From Chitinophaga filiformis (lineage in GTDB: Bacteria > Bacteroidota > Bacteroidia > Chitinophagales > Chitinophagaceae), in the NCBI RefSeq assembly GCF_900102545.1, contig NZ_FNBN01000008.1, positions 128,019-192,018 of the forward strand: a stretch of 64,000 bases of DNA. The letters are read 5' to 3'. Below, piece by piece: positions 61,822 through 64,000 of the stretch. The notes under the pieces are model-generated. The model did not search any database. It had not been told where the DNA came from and saw only the letters and a list, made by a program, of their open reading frames with translations. Position 1 is the first letter of the stretch. Every line of letters begins with the position of its first letter. Position numbers and translations under genes: made by a program.

Positions 61822-62214
61822 ATGCAGGAGAAAATAATTTGTTTTCTGATTGACGATGATCATGAGGACCAGGAAATTTTTTCCCTGGCGCTCAATGCAA
61901 TAGATGAAGATATTGACTGCATCACCGCCAGCGACGGTGTAGATGCCCTTAACAAGCTGCGCAAGGAAAGAGGATTTACTCCACATTTTATTTTTCTCGA
62001 TCTTAATATGGTGCGCATGAATGGCAGGGAATGCCTCAAAGAAATAAAGAAAATTCCGCATCTGAACGATATCCCTATTATCATATACTCCACTTCCTCC
62101 GAACAGAAGGATATTACTGAAACAAAGCTCCTCGGGGCCACAGATTACATTGTGAAGCCTCCCAGCATCTCTATACTCACAAAAAAATTGGAGCAAGTTT
62201 TGAGAAAGGAATAG
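61822..62214 (+). CDS. Single-domain CheY-like response regulator
   Basis: A 130-residue receiver domain with no output domain. The acidic pocket is DDDHED (11-16), phosphoacceptor Asp60 in HFIFLDLNMVRMNGRE, Thr/Ser in IIIYSTSSEQ and Lys in ATDYIVKPPS. It is typical of the small stand-alone receivers (Rcp1-like) that lie beside phytochrome or PAS-GAF kinases in Bacteroidota. The sensor kinase starts 18 bp downstream on the same strand, so they are very likely a pair. Confidence 0.92.
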   Translation: MQEKIICFLIDDDHEDQEIFSLALNAIDEDIDCITASDGVDALNKLRKERGFTPHFIFLDLNMVRMNGRECLKEIKKIPHLNDIPIIIYSTSSEQKDITETKLLGATDYIVKPPSISILTKKLEQVLRKE

Positions 62215-62232
62215 GGTTGATTAAGCTTATTT

Positions 62233-64000
62233 ATGGAACTAACGAAGACTGTAATCCCCGAATTTCTCACCGGCGGCGGCGAGATGGGGGAACTTATACG
62301 CTCCAGAGATTGGTCTGAGACCCCGTTAGGATCTGTGGAGATGTGGCCCCAAAGTTTGAAGACCTGTATACGGATTATTCTCACCTCCCGGCAACCCATG
62401 TTTGTCTGGTGGGGACCTGATCTGATCAATCTTTACAATGACGCTTACAGAAGTATACTGGGTGGAAAACACCCGGAAGTACTCGGTATGCCAGCCAGCG
62501 AAGTATGGAAGGAAATATGGGACCAGGTTGGGCCCCGTGCGGCGACTGCCATGCAGGAAAATGAAGGTACCTATGATGAGTCCCTCTTACTCATCATGGA
62601 ACGTAACGGATATCCCGAGGAAACCTATTACACCTTTTCCTATAGTCCTGTGCCAGGTGATGCAGGAGGCACCGGCGGCATCGGTGGTATCATTTGCGCC
62701 AATACCGACGATACCCAGCGTATTGTTGGCGAAAGACAGCTGATGACCCTGAAAGACCTGGGTAAACATCTCCTGGATAGTGAGAGCGACACAGCTGTCT
62801 ACAACAGGGCTATTACCATTCTCAAAGAGAATCCGGCCGACTTTCCTTTTGCATGTATTTACCAGGCAGACCTGAAGGCTGGTATCCTTGAAATGGTGGG
62901 CAAGACAGATGCTTCCCTTGCAGATACCGTACTGCCTCCATCCCTGGAGATCGAATCTACCCTGGCCGCCGACTGGAAATTCAAGCATGCTATCCATACA
63001 AATAAATCGCTGGTTGTCACTGGATTAAAGGATAAGTACGGGAAATTACCTTCCGGTAAGTGGACCATTAGCCCGGATCAGGCATTAGTAATACCCATTA
63101 TTCAAAGCGGACAGGCATGCCCTTTTGCGCTGCTGATAGTGGGATTAAGCCCTTACCGGCAACTGGATGATAAATACCGTAGTTTCTTCCAGCTGGTGGC
63201 CGACCAGGTAGCCAGTAGTATCGTGAATGTGCATGCCATGGAGGAAGCCCGAAAAAAGGCAGAAGCACTCATGGAAATAGACCGGGCCAAGACAGCCTTT
63301 TTCAGTAATATCAGCCATGAATTCAGGACGCCACTCACGCTCATGCTGGGACCACTGGAAGAGCTACTGGCGCAGAAGGAAGGTACATTGAACCCGGACC
63401 AGGAAGCACATGTAATGGCAACACATAGGAACGCTTTGCGCCTTTTACGCCTGGTCAATACATTGCTGGACTTCAGTCGCATTCAGGCAGATAGGGTACA
63501 GGCGCACTATTCTCCCGTCAACCTTTCTTCGCTTACCGAGGATATAGCCAGCACTTTCAGGGCGGCAATAGAGCATGCAGGACTACAGTTTCATGTAAAC
63601 TGCGATCCCCTGACAACTGACGCGTATGTAGACAGGGACATGTGGGAAAAGATCATTCTCAACCTGTTATCGAACGCATTTAAATACACATTAGGTGGTA
63701 GCATTACGCTTTCGCTCGAGCAGGATGGCGACAACGCCATACTGCGTGTACAGGATACAGGCGTCGGTATTCCGGCGGAGGAGATCCCTCATATGTTTGA
63801 ACGCTTTCATCGGGTCAAATTTACAAGGGGACGTACTTTTGAAGGAACTGGTATCGGTCTTTCACTGGTGAAAGAGCTGGTGCTGCTGCATGGTGGCGAT
63901 ATCAATGTAAAAAGTGAAGATGGCAAGGGAACTACCTTTACGGTTCGCATTCCACTGGGCTGCGCTCATCTGCCCGCAGACCACATCGTGAAAAATGACT
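62233..64000 (+). CDS. PAS/GAF sensor histidine kinase, probably hybrid (3' end outside window)
   Basis: The frame opens at ATG 62233 (METLTKTVIPEFLTGG-like start: MELTKTVIPEFLTGGGEMGE) and stays open to the window end, 589 codons. The N-terminal region has RDWSETPLGSVEMWPQSLKT and MFVWWGPDLINLYNDAYRSI, a PAS-like module seen in phosphorelay kinases. A GAF-like region follows (about 165-335). HisKA has His362 in FFSNISHEFRTPLTLMLGPL; the ATPase domain has LNLLSNAFKYTLGG, VQDTGVGIPAEEIPHMFERF and GTGIGLSLVKELVLLHGG. No membrane helix is present. In this family a receiver domain usually follows the ATPase domain, which would lie outside the window. Partner is the CheY-like gene 18 bp upstream. 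Confidence 0.9.
   Translation, partial: MELTKTVIPEFLTGGGEMGELIRSRDWSETPLGSVEMWPQSLKTCIRIILTSRQPMFVWWGPDLINLYNDAYRSILGGKHPEVLGMPASEVWKEIWDQVGPRAATAMQENEGTYDESLLLIMERNGYPEETYYTFSYSPVPGDAGGTGGIGGIICANTDDTQRIVGERQLMTLKDLGKHLLDSESDTAVYNRAITILKENPADFPFACIYQADLKAGILEMVGKTDASLADTVLPPSLEIESTLAADWKFKHAIHTNKSLVVTGLKDKYGKLPSGKWTISPDQALVIPIIQSGQACPFALLIVGLSPYRQLDDKYRSFFQLVADQVASSIVNVHAMEEARKKAEALMEIDRAKTAFFSNISHEFRTPLTLMLGPLEELLAQKEGTLNPDQEAHVMATHRNALRLLRLVNTLLDFSRIQADRVQAHYSPVNLSSLTEDIASTFRAAIEHAGLQFHVNCDPLTTDAYVDRDMWEKIILNLLSNAFKYTLGGSITLSLEQDGDNAILRVQDTGVGIPAEEIPHMFERFHRVKFTRGRTFEGTGIGLSLVKELVLLHGGDINVKSEDGKGTTFTVRIPLGCAHLPADHIVKND

Overview
The window looks like a chromosomal segment of a Chitinophaga-like member of the Bacteroidota. 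Evidence: type IX secretion (T9SS) C-terminal sorting domains on three large surface proteins, SprB-type and PKD repeats, a TonB-dependent receptor with a carboxypeptidase-like N-terminal domain, a DUF5686-type outer-membrane protein, and many promoters with the Bacteroidota -7 box TAnnTTTG. No rRNA, tRNA, CRISPR array, integrase or transposase gene was recognised.

Layout. 1-3008: 3' part of a secreted beta-helix/PKD protein. 3013-4849 (minus): hexapeptide acyltransferase and glycosyltransferase pair. 4981-12134: housekeeping and transport genes (GNAT-nitrilase fusion, thiamine-binding-like protein, GT-C-like membrane protein, YeiH-like exporter, SpmA/SpmB-like membrane protein, YchF). 12499-23557: a nine-gene co-directional operon with almost no gaps. 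In order it encodes a vWA-like lipoprotein, a small membrane protein, a tubulin-like GTPase, a giant actin/Hsp70-fold ATPase, a probable degenerate ASKHA protein with a proline-rich tail, two TerD proteins, a membrane-anchored OmpA-domain protein and a TerC-family membrane protein. This is the strongest candidate for an unusual system: a Ter module wired to two cytoskeleton-type NTPases and to both membranes.

23596-29177: a phosphotransferase, a secreted six-hairpin-type glycosidase and a TonB-dependent receptor. 29449-37807: a tandem family of SprB-repeat T9SS adhesins, made of one internally deleted remnant and two full paralogs with divergent heads and nearly identical tails. 37887-43929 (minus): a heavy-metal RND efflux operon (pump, adaptor, TolC, small secreted protein). 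44762-47584: methionine genes metX and metZ around an OsmC-family gene. 47893-52628: envelope proteins and TrhO. 53098-55946 (minus): an OmpR/HisKA two-component system with a shortened adaptor-like lipoprotein. 56028-64000: ABC-F ATPase, lipoprotein, thrS, infC, and a CheY-like regulator followed by a sensor kinase cut by the window end.

The intergenic DNA is informative. At least five copies of a roughly 60-bp dispersed repeat (core TGTTTGTAGCGCGGGG) occur. One copy is split by a 150-bp element with 26-bp perfect terminal inverted repeats and a GATA duplication, which reads as a MITE. A 49-bp near-perfect palindrome, an 11-bp tandem array and several clean intrinsic terminators are also present. 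All functional calls rest on motif reading; no similarity search was run.
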